Shown piece by piece: positions 54,601 to 64,000 of a stretch of 64,000 nucleotides of DNA; positions within the stretch are counted from its first letter, which is position 1, and every line of letters starts with the position of its first letter. The notes under the pieces were generated by a model. It did no database searches, was not told the DNA's origin, and saw nothing but the letters and a program-made list of their open reading frames with translations. The stretch is from Polychytrium aggregatum (lineage: Eukaryota > Chytridiomycota > Chytridiomycetes > Polychytriales). The stretch lies in assembly GCF_025602895.1 (NCBI RefSeq), contig NW_026516269.1:62001-126000 (forward strand), in the 5' to 3' direction. The position numbers and the translations under genes are program-made.

Positions 54601-56619
54601 ATCAGCATTTCACACTTGTCATGGCTCAGGATTCGAACTCCGTCAATTTCCGTGACAACGTGGATCACTCCCTCGTAGTTGTATCTGTGAGTATCAGAGC
54701 ATCCGATGGACTAGTTGAGGGGCTAGCGGCAGAACAGCCAGAGCGCAAGCCGACGCAGGTACTGAGCACTTACTTGATCCAGTCTGCGAATGGACCCAAC
54801 ATCAGCAGGGTGTCTTTCCAATGTACAACGACCGTATCTGTGCCACACCTGATATGCCAGAGAAGATTACACAGATCAGCTCTGGGGGGGGGATTGCTCG
54901 GCAGATAGTTCGTGTCTTGGTTCACTGTCAGGGTGCGAATCTTCGTTCTTACCAGGCCATTTGGAGCGGAGCGTCTTCGGTTCCAGTGGAGAACTCGGCC
55001 AGCTTCTTTTCAAAGTCGGATGTAAGCACCAACAGCGATCCGGTGCTTGAAAAGAGAGCAAGGAATTTGCCGTTTGGTGCCGCTGCGATTCTGTTGAATG
55101 GGCCCTGCTGGAGGAGCTGAGCAAGTCGACCGGCCGAGTCAGAGAGGTGTCATGATATAGATCGGCAGAGTCATGGTCCCACCTGTTGCTGCGACTTGAT
55201 TCCGTCGAGCGTCACGATGCTGGAGCCAACGGCCATGATGACTTCGGGGTGCCCGCTGAGGGTCAACTTGGGGTCGAGCACAATCCAAGCGTGCGGTACC
55301 TGGGTCAGGCCTGGGGCAAACCGGCAGGAGGCGTCATTGGGTGCAGTCGTCAAGAGAGCGAGAAGAGTCAGACCAAAAACCGACCAGAGACAGAGCCGGT
55401 GCTGCTCGGCACATGCACCAACCTGCATCCGCTAGTTCCTTTGGATGGGAGTCTGCCAGATCCGCGATAAAGACAAACTTGAGGTTTCCGGTCAGCGCCA
55501 TCAAGCCACTGTCCCAGACCTGGCATTCCAGTACCCCGTATTCCTTGGAGTCCTGTGGTCAAAGATAGGTCGTTAGCAATGGGATCCATGGTCGTGCCTT
55601 CTCTACAGCCACGTCTTCGACTATACGACTCTGCGGGTGCAGCTCCGTACCTGTCCCAGCGAGAGCTGAGTGACTTCGCCAAAGAGATCGTAGATCCGGA
55701 CGAATCCGTTCTCCAGGACGCATACGAGGCGCTCCTGTGCTGTCCATCCCATGCCCACAATCCGGTTCCTGTTTTCCCACTAGAGATGATGATGGTGCGG
55801 GTGGATGAGTTGGAGACACAGAAGCCAGGAGTCTCACCGGCATTGAACGGGTTGCTGACGAGCTTGATATGCGAGAGCTCAGCGTCCAGCATGCGACATC
55901 CAGCATGCGGCATCCAGTAGAGGTGGGTTCAAATCTGCTACCGCAAGGGCGGTAACCAAGGCGCCTCAGCGAGACGGGGCAGGACGGTTTCCGGCGATGT
56001 GCCTGCTCAATGCTCGATTGCTGCTGACCTCAATGCGGGACAAGAGCTCTCCCGAGGAGGTGTAAATCGACAGAGTTGGCTTGGTTGATTTCGTCCTGAG
56101 CTCATGCAACTTGGTATCGTTTCGTATCACAGCTGCGGGAAGGGACGATCAGAAAGGGATGGAAACATTCAGCCTCTTGTATCGACGCTGTTCTGTGCTC
56201 AATTCAATGGATAGATCGATTCTGCATGCTCGTTCTTGGCCGGCAAGCAACGAGGGATTGGACGAGCCCCAAGGAGCCCGTCGCAAAGGACATGGGTCGG
56301 CTCGGGCAGCAAAATCCGTACCGAGGGGGCCTCCGAACGGAGCGGCGGCGATGATGCTGTTTTCGATATCGACTTCGCTCCAGAATAGTGTGTATATTTC
56401 CTGCTTCCTGGAGAGTTGGACATGCCGATGGAGGCGGCGAGTGTAAATATTGCGTGCGAGCCATCCGGGATGAGCAGGCTGATCCAAGCCACCGTCAATG
56501 GCGGTGGCGGCGGCGGCGACAAGCGAGGGGATTACTGTGAGGTCGAGCATGAATATGGACGCTCCGTACAGGTAAAAGCAGCCGTGCAGCAGCGTCCAGT
56601 CTGCGGTTGGAGTTGCCAT
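51646..56619 (-). CDS. VPS16: VPS16, HOPS/CORVET core subunit
   Basis: At least 19 exons, most joined in phase, from ATG 56619 (MATPTADWTLLHGCFY). Examples: 56407-56322 (IIAAAPFGGPLG), 55779-55651 (WENRNRIVGMGWTAQERLVC), 55552-55423, 54472-54396 (ENVFKIGSVAPSAILYDAYD), 54182-54072 (DEAVTGCIKAAGHEWNTERQ), 53692-53560 (ILDRLVNRRLYLLAIKISEI), 53162-53054 (LLEHEPHASSQIPLLISMN), 52916-52717 (AEFFRLIGTHPLSANLFEKY) and 52358-52185. The N-terminal beta-propeller and C-terminal alpha-solenoid order matches VPS16, which bridges the Sec1/Munc18 protein VPS33 into the vacuole-tethering complexes. Unresolved: the exon between 52717 and 52358 and the 3' end after the exon 51828-51748, which has a possible GC donor. 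The end given is the in-frame read-through stop. Confidence 0.88.
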
Positions 56620-57034
56620 CGTGCCGGTGTGCTCGTTTATCGGATGACCAGGGCCGAGGAGGGAGAGCCTGGTGCTGCTGGTGTTGGCGCTGGTCGGCAA
56701 AGGTGTCGGCCCTGCGGTCACGCGCCCTCCCTGTCCGATCACGTGGACAATGTAGGAACATCGACTGTCGATTTCCCATCCGCACCGCCCATAAGCGGAT
56801 TCCTGCGACATGGCTGTCTGCGACGTCCACGATTTCTGGATCGCAGATGGCCAGGTGCTGCTGGAAAATAAAGAGCGATGACAGAAATGGTGGTGCACCG
56901 AATGATACGAAGGCAAGTGCCCGCCGGCATTGAGTGCTTATCAAATCGCATGTTCATGTTTCTTCAAAGAATTGTGCTGCCACCAGACAGTCGAAGCACT
57001 CTCTAGCCGTCCTGACACACCAACCAAAGACCAG
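56620..57034. other. Intergenic between VPS16 start and dynein stop
   Basis: No gene recognised; it should hold the VPS16 promoter and the dynein 3' UTR. Confidence 0.55.
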
Positions 57035-60000
57035 CTAATCTGTATTCAGCACCAGGCACACTCCCTGCAGCACCCAGTGGCTAATGTGCTCGTTGGTGCT
57101 CAAATCGGCGTCGAAAACCCAGCCGATGCCGCTGGCATTGCGTCGCTGCTGAGTGGTGTAAACGGGCGTCCGGAAGGTGTTGACAAGCTTGAGTCGATGC
57201 ATCTCGATTGGGATAATCCGCAGAATCGGAAGTTCCTGGAGCAAGCGGCCGCCAGATTCGAGCCGAACGAGCGAGCCGGACTTGAGGTCCCATCCGGCGC
57301 CTTCGAGGTACAGTCCGGTCACATAGCAACCCGATGATGGCCGCTCATTCACCTCCGAAGGATTCACAAACGCTGTCACCTGTGTGTAGAGCGTCGAACG
57401 ATCCAGTGGCCAGCCGTTCTTGCGACAGGTTGCCTGAACGAGGGCCGTGATGAACGCCTCAGGGACATGGAGCCCCGAAAGCCATACAACGGCAGGCTCG
57501 CCGTTCTTGATCCACGACGAGTATTGCTGAAAGCGCCTCTCGAAGAATTGCATCCATCCGCCCAGACCTTTCTCGGTCTGGGGAGCCAGTTTGCGCCAGG
57601 CGCTCGGCAGGGCACCGTTGTAGAGGGCATTGGCCAGATCATCCAGCTTGGCGCTCATTCCAATCTCGCCTTTCAGCGCTCGTCTCAGGTCCTTTAGCGT
57701 GCTTGCCATGCATTCGACGAGGATGTTCCAGCGCTCCAATTCCTGCAGCAGCACAATCTGCGTCGGTGAAGGGACGCCGATGGACTTGTAGATTCTCGGG
57801 ACGTCGTATGTCGTGGGCAGCCTACTCTGGATATCCGAGGCAATGTTTGATATGAACTCTTCGCGACTGATGCCCCCGACTCCGTCCGAGGACCGGGGCT
57901 GCAGCGAGATGAGCTGGCTCCACATGTCCTTCACGGCCGTCGTCAAGTAGCCGATCTCAGCGTCGGGGTGGAGCCCGAACACATCTGGGGCATTGTTGAG
58001 GGGCAAGCTCTCGATGTATGCAATGTACTGTTCGCGCGTGCCGATCTCGGGGATTTTGTACTCGACGCTCGGGCTCTTGAAAAAGTAGAACGGCTGGAAC
58101 GAGTCGAACAAAAAATCGCCCATGTACTCGTCCAGATAGGTCATCAACACGCGGCGGTCGTAGTCGTCCGTGACTCGCCCACCGTAGATGGTCTCGCCAA
58201 TCAAATACCGCAGTGTTGTCCAAGGGATTTTGCCGTCCTTTTGTCCCGCAGTTTTGTCAAGGTAGGTCCGGAGGATCGTCAGGCTGACACGGAAATCGGA
58301 TTCGTTAAAGTCGTACTTGACGTTCCAGCCAATCTTTCCGTATTTGCCTCGCTCCTGCACGACGGCATGGAAGAATGCCTGCACGTAGATCAGCGGCTTG
58401 AACATTTCGTGCGAGCAGTCCTCCATCACCTCGTCGGTCAGCTTGAAGTAGTTGCTGCGGATGTTGAGTTTGAGGCCGTTTGGTGGCTCCGTCACGACCT
58501 TGAGCGACTTTTGGAGGATGCCGATCGGGAACTGCGGGGTGGGCTCGGTGGTGAGCCACAGCCGGAAATCCTTGTGTGGCTTTTCGATCTTCTCGAGAAC
58601 TTTCTCCAGATGGCGAAGCCAACCAACGAGCAGGTGGCAGTTCTGCAGCATCAGCCACTGTCCTCTGGCGACGGCAGTCTCCAGCAGCTGCAGCGCTATC
58701 GGGGCTTGTCCCTGTCCAAGCGACAAGAACTTGAGCCTGTTGCCGCCAAATCCGAGATTCTCTGCCAGTTTCTGAAGGTCACTCTGCGGGTCGGCGCCCG
58801 GACTGAGGATGAACACCACGGGGCTGGTGGGCGATGACTGGTCAAAGATGTTCTGGAAGTTGACCACGGGCGGCATCACGTACTTTTCGCCAATGTTTTT
58901 GATCACAAAGCTGGTGACGGCATTGTAGACCCGGTCAATCCGGAAGCAGCGCAGGAGACAGAGCTGCTGGAACGAGGTCAGGCGCTCCGAGTATCCCATC
59001 GGGAACGACGCAACTTCGGGCGCCTCGAGCTTGGCCCAAGTGTGCCACTCCGCTTCGTTGCCCTGCACATGCGTCACGAGGGAGCCAAAGTTTGGATGGA
59101 TGACCGAGAGCTTTAGCAGGTCCTTCCAGCCCTGGTCGGTGATCCAGATGAAAGGCTTGGGAATCGACGGCTGCTCAAGGGATATATCTCCCTTGAGGAA
59201 GAAGTTGAGCTCCGTAAGATCGACCTGGCCCTCGTGCTCCATGAGCTTGATGGTCATCTGAAAGGAAAACATGAGCTTGTGCTTTTCAAACAAACCCGTG
59301 CATGCGTAGTTGTATACCGCGTACTTGAGCGTGTCCATGATCTTGTTGAGTCGCTTAGAGAGCAGTGCGTCGGGCTTGCTCTTGTGAAGCGAGCCCACAA
59401 AGACCTCGAGGAACGCTGAGAGCGAGTACTGGTACATGGGATTGATGGTCGACAGCTCTGCAAGAACAAAGAAGAGCACCGCACCGCACTTTGCGGCTGG
59501 TCGATAGGCATCGCGGGAAGCTTCGACCTCTGCAGAGGTCTGGTTGGCAAGCACAAGCTTCTGTCCGATTTCGGTTGCCTTGGACTTGGTCTCTTCCAAG
59601 GTGCGGATCAATTCGACATTGTCAAGCATGAGGCCAGTCGACGAAGCGAGCTCTCGAAGCAACGTGTCCTCGAGGTCCTTCAGCAGACTCTTGTTCTGAC
59701 TCATCTCGATAATGAGGCGCTCACGCTGCTCTTCGAGCTCCTTGCGTTCATGACCAACGACGACGTTGAGCAACTGGTCGCTCAGGCCCTTGAAAGTGAC
59801 GCTGTAGTTGATCACAATCGCCGACCCAAAGACCTTGGGCGTGTACGTGGGATTGGCAAGGCGCGAGGTGAGATAGAGCCTGAATCCTGGGTCAAAGTCG
59901 ACTTCCTTGTCGCCCAGGACAATGAAGCGCCGCGAGCCCGCCACCTTGATGTTTTTCTCGAGAATGTTGTCGATAACGGGATCGATGTATTCGTCCACGT

Positions 60001-63000
60001 CTTCAAACAAGAACGGGAAGCCGTAGGTTATGGCCATCTCCAGGTGCTTCAAAAAGTCCGGGTCGTTGAAGGATGACACCTTGAGATTGTTGGTGGCCTC
60101 TCGTTTCTTGATCCAAGTCACGGCTTGCTGCTGGGGGTCAATGCAGAGGGGGAAGCGCGACGCCTTGGTTGTCAAGATGCCATTCTGGATCGACAGCTCG
60201 TCCGCCGGCAGGCCCTCCGATGCCCATTTCGACATTTCCACCTCCGTGACCAGAAGCCGCTCCACTCGAAAGGTCGCACTGAGCGGCACAGCTCGGTTGG
60301 TGAGGTCGCTGACCCATCGTTTGTAAACGAGCTCGTTGCGAAGCTCCCAATTGAAGGCTCCTGTGTAGCTGACAAACCCCGAGATCAGCAGACAGTCGCC
60401 CAGCAGCTGGATCCGCTGGTCTTTGAGAACGGCCAGGTCGTTGCCCCAGCGCACTCGCTCCGAGCCCAGGCCGGATATGAGTTTGTCGGCTGCGAGCAGG
60501 CGTCGCTCCATGACCTCCGCCATCTCCTTCAGTTCCAGCTGCTCCGACTTTGCCTTGTGGAACTGCTGCTGCAGAGTCGACAGCTCGTCGTTGAGCCGCT
60601 TGAGTTCCTTTGTGATCTTGTCGAACTCATTCTTGGAGAGCTGTAGGTTGCGCTCCAGCGTCGCTACCGCCGCGCGCTTGGGCTGGATTTGCTTGGCGAC
60701 GTTGCAGTATCCGACCACGGCGAGCACAAATGTCAGGAGACCCGCACCGGCGGAAGAAATCTCCTGCATGCGAGTTATGGTCACATCCAGCTCGCGCAAG
60801 ATGCTTTTGACGGCCTTGATCTGCCCGCTGGAGATGTTATCTACGTCGAGCGAGCTGAGCGACGATTTGAAGTCGGTTTGCGACATCATTGTCTTGGCAC
60901 TCTTCCACGAGACATCCTTGATTCCCTTGATGACGCAAATGCACTCGCACACCTTCTGCACCTCTTTGGGTGGCTTGGCAAACGACCGAATCTCTGTGAT
61001 TTCCGACGACGACAGGTTGGCCAAGGCCAATCGAGCCTGCTCAAGCGCCGGCAGCGCCTCGGAAAGCGCCGCCTCGGCTTCTTCCTTGTCCTTGGCAATC
61101 TGGATGTTCTGGGCATCGAGCTCGCTCTCCTTCTTCTGGGCAAGCCCCTTCTTCTCCTCAGCCTGGCGCGTGTTGGTTGTGATGACTTCGAGTAGCTGGT
61201 TGCATGCCTCAGTCTTGTTCTTGACGGCAATGTTCTGTTCAGCCAGCTGCTCGTTCAGGACATCGAGCTGCCGCGAGGATTCCTCCAGCTTGCCCAGTCC
61301 AGACTCCAGGCGGGCGCACAGCTTGCCGTTGAGCTCACGGTTTTCTTCCAGCAAACGGTTGTAAGTGCTGATGTAGTCAAGATAGTTCTTTGGTGTGACA
61401 TAGTTGGCCCGCCTGTACTTTTGAAGAAACTCGATGCTAATGTCGCCCACGGAGAGATGGACGCCAACCATGTGGGCAACGATTTGCGGGCGCTGCTCGC
61501 TGGGGATCAGACCTTCCTTCAGGAAGGCGTCGGCTACAGAGAACAGCGCTTGCTCGGGCCATGGAGGAAACCAATCGATGACGGTGTTGTTGACGAGACC
61601 CGGGAACGAGCGACATCGCTCGCGCAGCTTGTCGCCTTGCGGCGACATGCACAAAACCACATGTAGGTTGTCCCAGCACTTTCCGACAAAGTACTGCCAC
61701 ATGTTTTCGCGGTTCTGCACCATCCCAAGGCGAGCAACCTCATCACGGATTCCGCCCAGAATAGCGTCTTTCTCCTCGTCTTCATAGAGGGCCGGCACCA
61801 TTCCACTGGTGAGCATGTTGTTGATGAGTTCCAGAAAGCCCTCTTGGACGACGTGGGCATCGGTAAACATGAACACGGTCTTTTTTCCCGAGCCAAGCAT
61901 CGAATAGAGGATTTTGAGGCTCTCCCGGAACTCGACTTCGCTGTACCCCCGAGTCAGGGTGATCTCGTAGACGCCATATCCAGCTGCAAAGGCGGCCAGG
62001 CGGGTCAGCGATTGCTTACCCGAACCGCCTACGCCAACGAGTAGACAGTGACCGCGCTTCATGCGAATCACACGGTGGATTCGCGTCAAATGATCGAGCG
62101 CATCGTCGAAGAGCACCAGGTTCATCTTGTTGAACTTGTCGTTGTACTCCTCCAGGATCTCCTGGAAGATCGATCGGATGGCGGCAAAGTCGAGGAGATC
62201 TTCGTACAGCCGGACGGACTCTTCCTGCAGCGCATAGCGAAAGTCTCCAAAGAGAGACGGATTGCGGGTGACGTATTCCTCGTCTGCTTCAAAGTTGTCG
62301 AGGATCTGGCGATTGAGCAGCTTGTTGACGTAGTCCTTGTCTGCATCGGTTACGAGGCGGTCGTGGAAGACTCTAAGGGACTCGTTGCGCCAAAGGCGGA
62401 CAAATTGCTTGGAGGTTTGAAAGTGGTCCGGAGTCGACTGACACAGCCCTTCGTACACACGCGAGATGTCGCGCAGGTTGAAGATATAGTGGAACTTTGA
62501 TGGCGTTGGCATCAGTGTCTTGGATATCTCGGCAAAGATCTTCAGGGTGAGTGCCGTCAGCTTGTCCGCAGCGCGACGCACGTCGTCCGAGAACGGCGCT
62601 GTATGCCCCTGGATGATGCCCGAGTAGATGCGGATGAGCGATGCGTCCTTGGGGAATGTGATGTTGAAGACCGAGAACAGCGAGGCAAAGCGGGGGTCGA
62701 TGTCGTTGCGGCCGCCACCTGGGGTGCCCATGGATCCGAGACACTGCACGTCTTTGAGATACTTCCAGTTCAGCTCCTTTCCGCGGTCATAGAGTCCGCC
62801 GCGCTCGATCAGCAGCTTGAGCAGCGCAATGGGCTGCTGTGTGCCGTAGGTGTCCTTGGCGGGCATGTTGAGATCGTCTATGAACACAATCAGTCTCTTG
62901 CCCGCCGCTGGGCCGTACGTGTCCTTGGTGCGCTTCTCGACATTGACCTCCAAGTTACGCTGCACATCAAGCGAGGTTGTGCGCGACGAGAAGCTTATGT

Positions 63001-64000
63001 TGAGAATCAGGTTCTTGTCCGAGGGCAGAACTCGCAGATAGTTCTGGACCGTCACTGTCTTGGAGGTGCCCACCTCACCAACAAGCAATACTGGCTTCTT
63101 GATGCCAATGAGCTTCTCCAGCAGCCAGGTGTGGCGCACGGTGTCGAGCGTGGGCACCAGAATCTCGTGGAATGAGCATGATCGGCTGTGCTCGTATGCA
63201 GGCACGTAGTTGTTCCAGGGCACCCACTGCAGCTCAGAGGCATCAAAGTGGTAGTCGTACAAAGATTTGTCGTTACCGGGCAGCTGTCCGAGTACCACCG
63301 CCGCGGCCGTGTGCACCAGCGGGAGCTCCGAGAGCTTCTTGACGGCATCCGAGAACTTGATGCGGTCGTCTTCGAGCAAGCTGGCGCCAACCGACCATAT
63401 GAGGGACTGGATAAAGACACCCTCGACAATGGCTTCCTGAGCGAGCTGCTTTGGGTCTGTCAGCTGCATCTCGAGGATGGAGCACAGCTGCATCACGGTG
63501 TTGAGGCCGGTGACGGGTATCACGCGCTTGAGAGGATCGCCCATGAAGCCCTGGAAGGTGCCCTCCAGCACATACTCAACCAGCGATGGCACATACTTAT
63601 TGAAGAACTTCATGAGGCATTCGACCTTGGTTGGACGGCTGGCCAGCCACTTTTGGTAATACGGTCGGTAGCCCAGGTTCTTTGGGTCCATGTAAACCAT
63701 GCCGCATCTCGAGACCGTGGCCGGGCTGGCGTATTGAAGGTCACCAACCTCAAAAAGCAGTGCTACATGCTTCTGCAAGCGGATGCGCTCGCCGTTGGGC
63801 AGTGTCAGCAGCTTGTTGTCGTCCATGACCGAGTTCATGTTTTCGACCCAGACGGCATCAACGTCGCCATCAAAGACAATGTACTTGCGTTCCTTGCGAT
63901 CGGTGGGTTTGTTGGTCTCTCTGAAGATGTTGGAGAGCAGACCGTCGGTCCAGTCGCGCGTGGTCTGGTCCAACACACCGTACAGCTCTGCGACGGTAAC
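57035..64000 (-). CDS. Axonemal dynein heavy chain, inner-arm type (C-terminal part, partial)
   Basis: The frame is open from the window edge to the stop at 57035, about 2320 residues with no intron. In order: end of AAA2 ([20 protein letters not shown]), AAA3 P-loop GEVGTSKT near 63075 with sensor/Walker [12 protein letters not shown] near 62870, AAA4 P-loop [16 protein letters not shown] near 62030, coiled-coil stalk with microtubule-binding tip (about 61450-60400, [18 protein letters not shown]), AAA5 and AAA6, and the C-terminal domain ending [19 protein letters not shown]1 and the tail lie outside. It is an ATP-driven motor of flagellar inner arms. DNAH10-like C-terminal wording ([20 protein letters not shown]) suggests the I1/f beta chain, but the subtype is from memory of family style. 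Its presence implies a motile flagellum. Confidence 0.95.
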   Translation of the reverse strand, partial: VTVAELYGVLDQTTRDWTDGLLSNIFRETNKPTDRKERKYIVFDGDVDAVWVENMNSVMDDNKLLTLPNGERIRLQKHVALLFEVGDLQYASPATVSRCGMVYMDPKNLGYRPYYQKWLASRPTKVECLMKFFNKYVPSLVEYVLEGTFQGFMGDPLKRVIPVTGLNTVMQLCSILEMQLTDPKQLAQEAIVEGVFIQSLIWSVGASLLEDDRIKFSDAVKKLSELPLVHTAAAVVLGQLPGNDKSLYDYHFDASELQWVPWNNYVPAYEHSRSCSFHEILVPTLDTVRHTWLLEKLIGIKKPVLLVGEVGTSKTVTVQNYLRVLPSDKNLILNISFSSRTTSLDVQRNLEVNVEKRTKDTYGPAAGKRLIVFIDDLNMPAKDTYGTQQPIALLKLLIERGGLYDRGKELNWKYLKDVQCLGSMGTPGGGRNDIDPRFASLFSVFNITFPKDASLIRIYSGIIQGHTAPFSDDVRRAADKLTALTLKIFAEISKTLMPTPSKFHYIFNLRDISRVYEGLCQSTPDHFQTSKQFVRLWRNESLRVFHDRLVTDADKDYVNKLLNRQILDNFEADEEYVTRNPSLFGDFRYALQEESVRLYEDLLDFAAIRSIFQEILEEYNDKFNKMNLVLFDDALDHLTRIHRVIRMKRGHCLLVGVGGSGKQSLTRLAAFAAGYGVYEITLTRGYSEVEFRESLKILYSMLGSGKKTVFMFTDAHVVQEGFLELINNMLTSGMVPALYEDEEKDAILGGIRDEVARLGMVQNRENMWQYFVGKCWDNLHVVLCMSPQGDKLRERCRSFPGLVNNTVIDWFPPWPEQALFSVADAFLKEGLIPSEQRPQIVAHMVGVHLSVGDISIEFLQKYRRANYVTPKNYLDYISTYNRLLEENRELNGKLCARLESGLGKLEESSRQLDVLNEQLAEQNIAVKNKTEACNQLLEVITTNTRQAEEKKGLAQKKESELDAQNIQIAKDKEEAEAALSEALPALEQARLALANLSSSEITEIRSFAKPPKEVQKVCECICVIKGIKDVSWKSAKTMMSQTDFKSSLSSLDVDNISSGQIKAVKSILRELDVTITRMQEISSAGAGLLTFVLAVVGYCNVAKQIQPKRAAVATLERNLQLSKNEFDKITKELKRLNDELSTLQQQFHKAKSEQLELKEMAEVMERRLLAADKLISGLGSERVRWGNDLAVLKDQRIQLLGDCLLISGFVSYTGAFNWELRNELVYKRWVSDLTNRAVPLSATFRVERLLVTEVEMSKWASEGLPADELSIQNGILTTKASRFPLCIDPQQQAVTWIKKREATNNLKVSSFNDPDFLKHLEMAITYGFPFLFEDVDEYIDPVIDNILEKNIKVAGSRRFIVLGDKEVDFDPGFRLYLTSRLANPTYTPKVFGSAIVINYSVTFKGLSDQLLNVVVGHERKELEEQRERLIIEMSQNKSLLKDLEDTLLRELASSTGLMLDNVELIRTLEETKSKATEIGQKLVLANQTSAEVEASRDAYRPAAKCGAVLFFVLAELSTINPMYQYSLSAFLEVFVGSLHKSKPDALLSKRLNKIMDTLKYAVYNYACTGLFEKHKLMFSFQMTIKLMEHEGQVDLTELNFFLKGDISLEQPSIPKPFIWITDQGWKDLLKLSVIHPNFGSLVTHVQGNEAEWHTWAKLEAPEVASFPMGYSERLTSFQQLCLLRCFRIDRVYNAVTSFVIKNIGEKYVMPPVVNFQNIFDQSSPTSPVVFILSPGADPQSDLQKLAENLGFGGNRLKFLSLGQGQAPIALQLLETAVARGQWLMLQNCHLLVGWLRHLEKVLEKIEKPHKDFRLWLTTEPTPQFPIGILQKSLKVVTEPPNGLKLNIRSNYFKLTDEVMEDCSHEMFKPLIYVQAFFHAVVQERGKYGKIGWNVKYDFNESDFRVSLTILRTYLDKTAGQKDGKIPWTTLRYLIGETIYGGRVTDDYDRRVLMTYLDEYMGDFLFDSFQPFYFFKSPSVEYKIPEIGTREQYIAYIESLPLNNAPDVFGLHPDAEIGYLTTAVKDMWSQLISLQPRSSDGVGGISREEFISNIASDIQSRLPTTYDVPRIYKSIGVPSPTQIVLLQELERWNILVECMASTLKDLRRALKGEIGMSAKLDDLANALYNGALPSAWRKLAPQTEKGLGGWMQFFERRFQQYSSWIKNGEPAVVWLSGLHVPEAFITALVQATCRKNGWPLDRSTLYTQVTAFVNPSEVNERPSSGCYVTGLYLEGAGWDLKSGSLVRLESGGRLLQELPILRIIPIEMHRLKLVNTFRTPVYTTQQRRNASGIGWVFDADLSTNEHISHWVLQGVCLVLNTD

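Noticed and set aside
55920-55975. GGGTTCAAATC resembling a tRNA T-loop
   Set aside because: The flanking stems do not pair and no anticodon or acceptor arms fit; it lies in a VPS16 intron.
1-64000. CRISPR arrays, rRNA genes, bacterial-type operons
   Set aside because: No regularly spaced repeat array, rRNA core sequence or operon-like gene packing was seen; the window is eukaryotic nuclear DNA.

Overview
The window comes from a zoosporic (flagellated) fungus, most likely a chytrid. The spliced gene models carry short introns with GT(R)AGT donors, and the gene set mixes fungal nuclear and cytoskeletal proteins (MED4, TAF11, a CDC11-type septin, 14-3-3, CSN1, VPS16) with an axonemal dynein heavy chain, which only organisms with motile flagella keep. 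A chytrid-typical TmcB/TmcC-like multipass protein fits the same picture. All assignments rest on reading the sequence; nothing was searched.

Layout. 0-8 kb: 3' end of an unknown plus-strand gene, then a large many-exon minus-strand TmcB-like membrane protein. 8-15 kb: an MGC-start (probably myristoylated) proline-rich protein and a PH-domain protein, both minus, separated by a 0.3 kb transposon derivative. 15-19 kb: minisatellites, a second derivative, an SRPBCC-fold protein and a one-TM protein. 19-28 kb: MED4, 14-3-3 (both minus) and a divergent septin. 28-36 kb: a SEL1-repeat protein, a DUF4336-like protein, TAF11 and a coiled-coil protein. 36-40 kb: a complete 3.73 kb TA-flanked transposon. 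40-48 kb: a UDP-glycosyltransferase and a possible TMEM214-like ER protein. 48-57 kb: CSN1 and VPS16 (both minus, very intron-rich). 57-64 kb: about 7 kb of uninterrupted dynein heavy chain coding sequence running off the right edge.

The most notable element is the transposon at 36091-39821. One pair of 26-bp terminal inverted repeats with a TA target duplication encloses both a DD34E (Tc1/mariner-IS630 class) transposase, apparently frameshifted, and a long, seemingly intact Fanzor, the eukaryotic relative of the RNA-guided TnpB nuclease. Five further relics of this family lie in the window. At least three are internal-deletion derivatives that join the first codons of the transposase directly to the last codons of Fanzor between the two repeats. 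One of these, at 28527-28730, reads in frame, with the Fanzor stop lost, into the downstream SEL1 gene. A hairpin after the Fanzor stop is kept in a second copy with a compensating base-pair swap, making it a candidate part of the Fanzor guide RNA.

The remaining genes are ordinary housekeeping functions (transcription, ubiquitin-like regulation, HOPS/CORVET trafficking, cytoskeleton, flagellum) with no operon-like logic.
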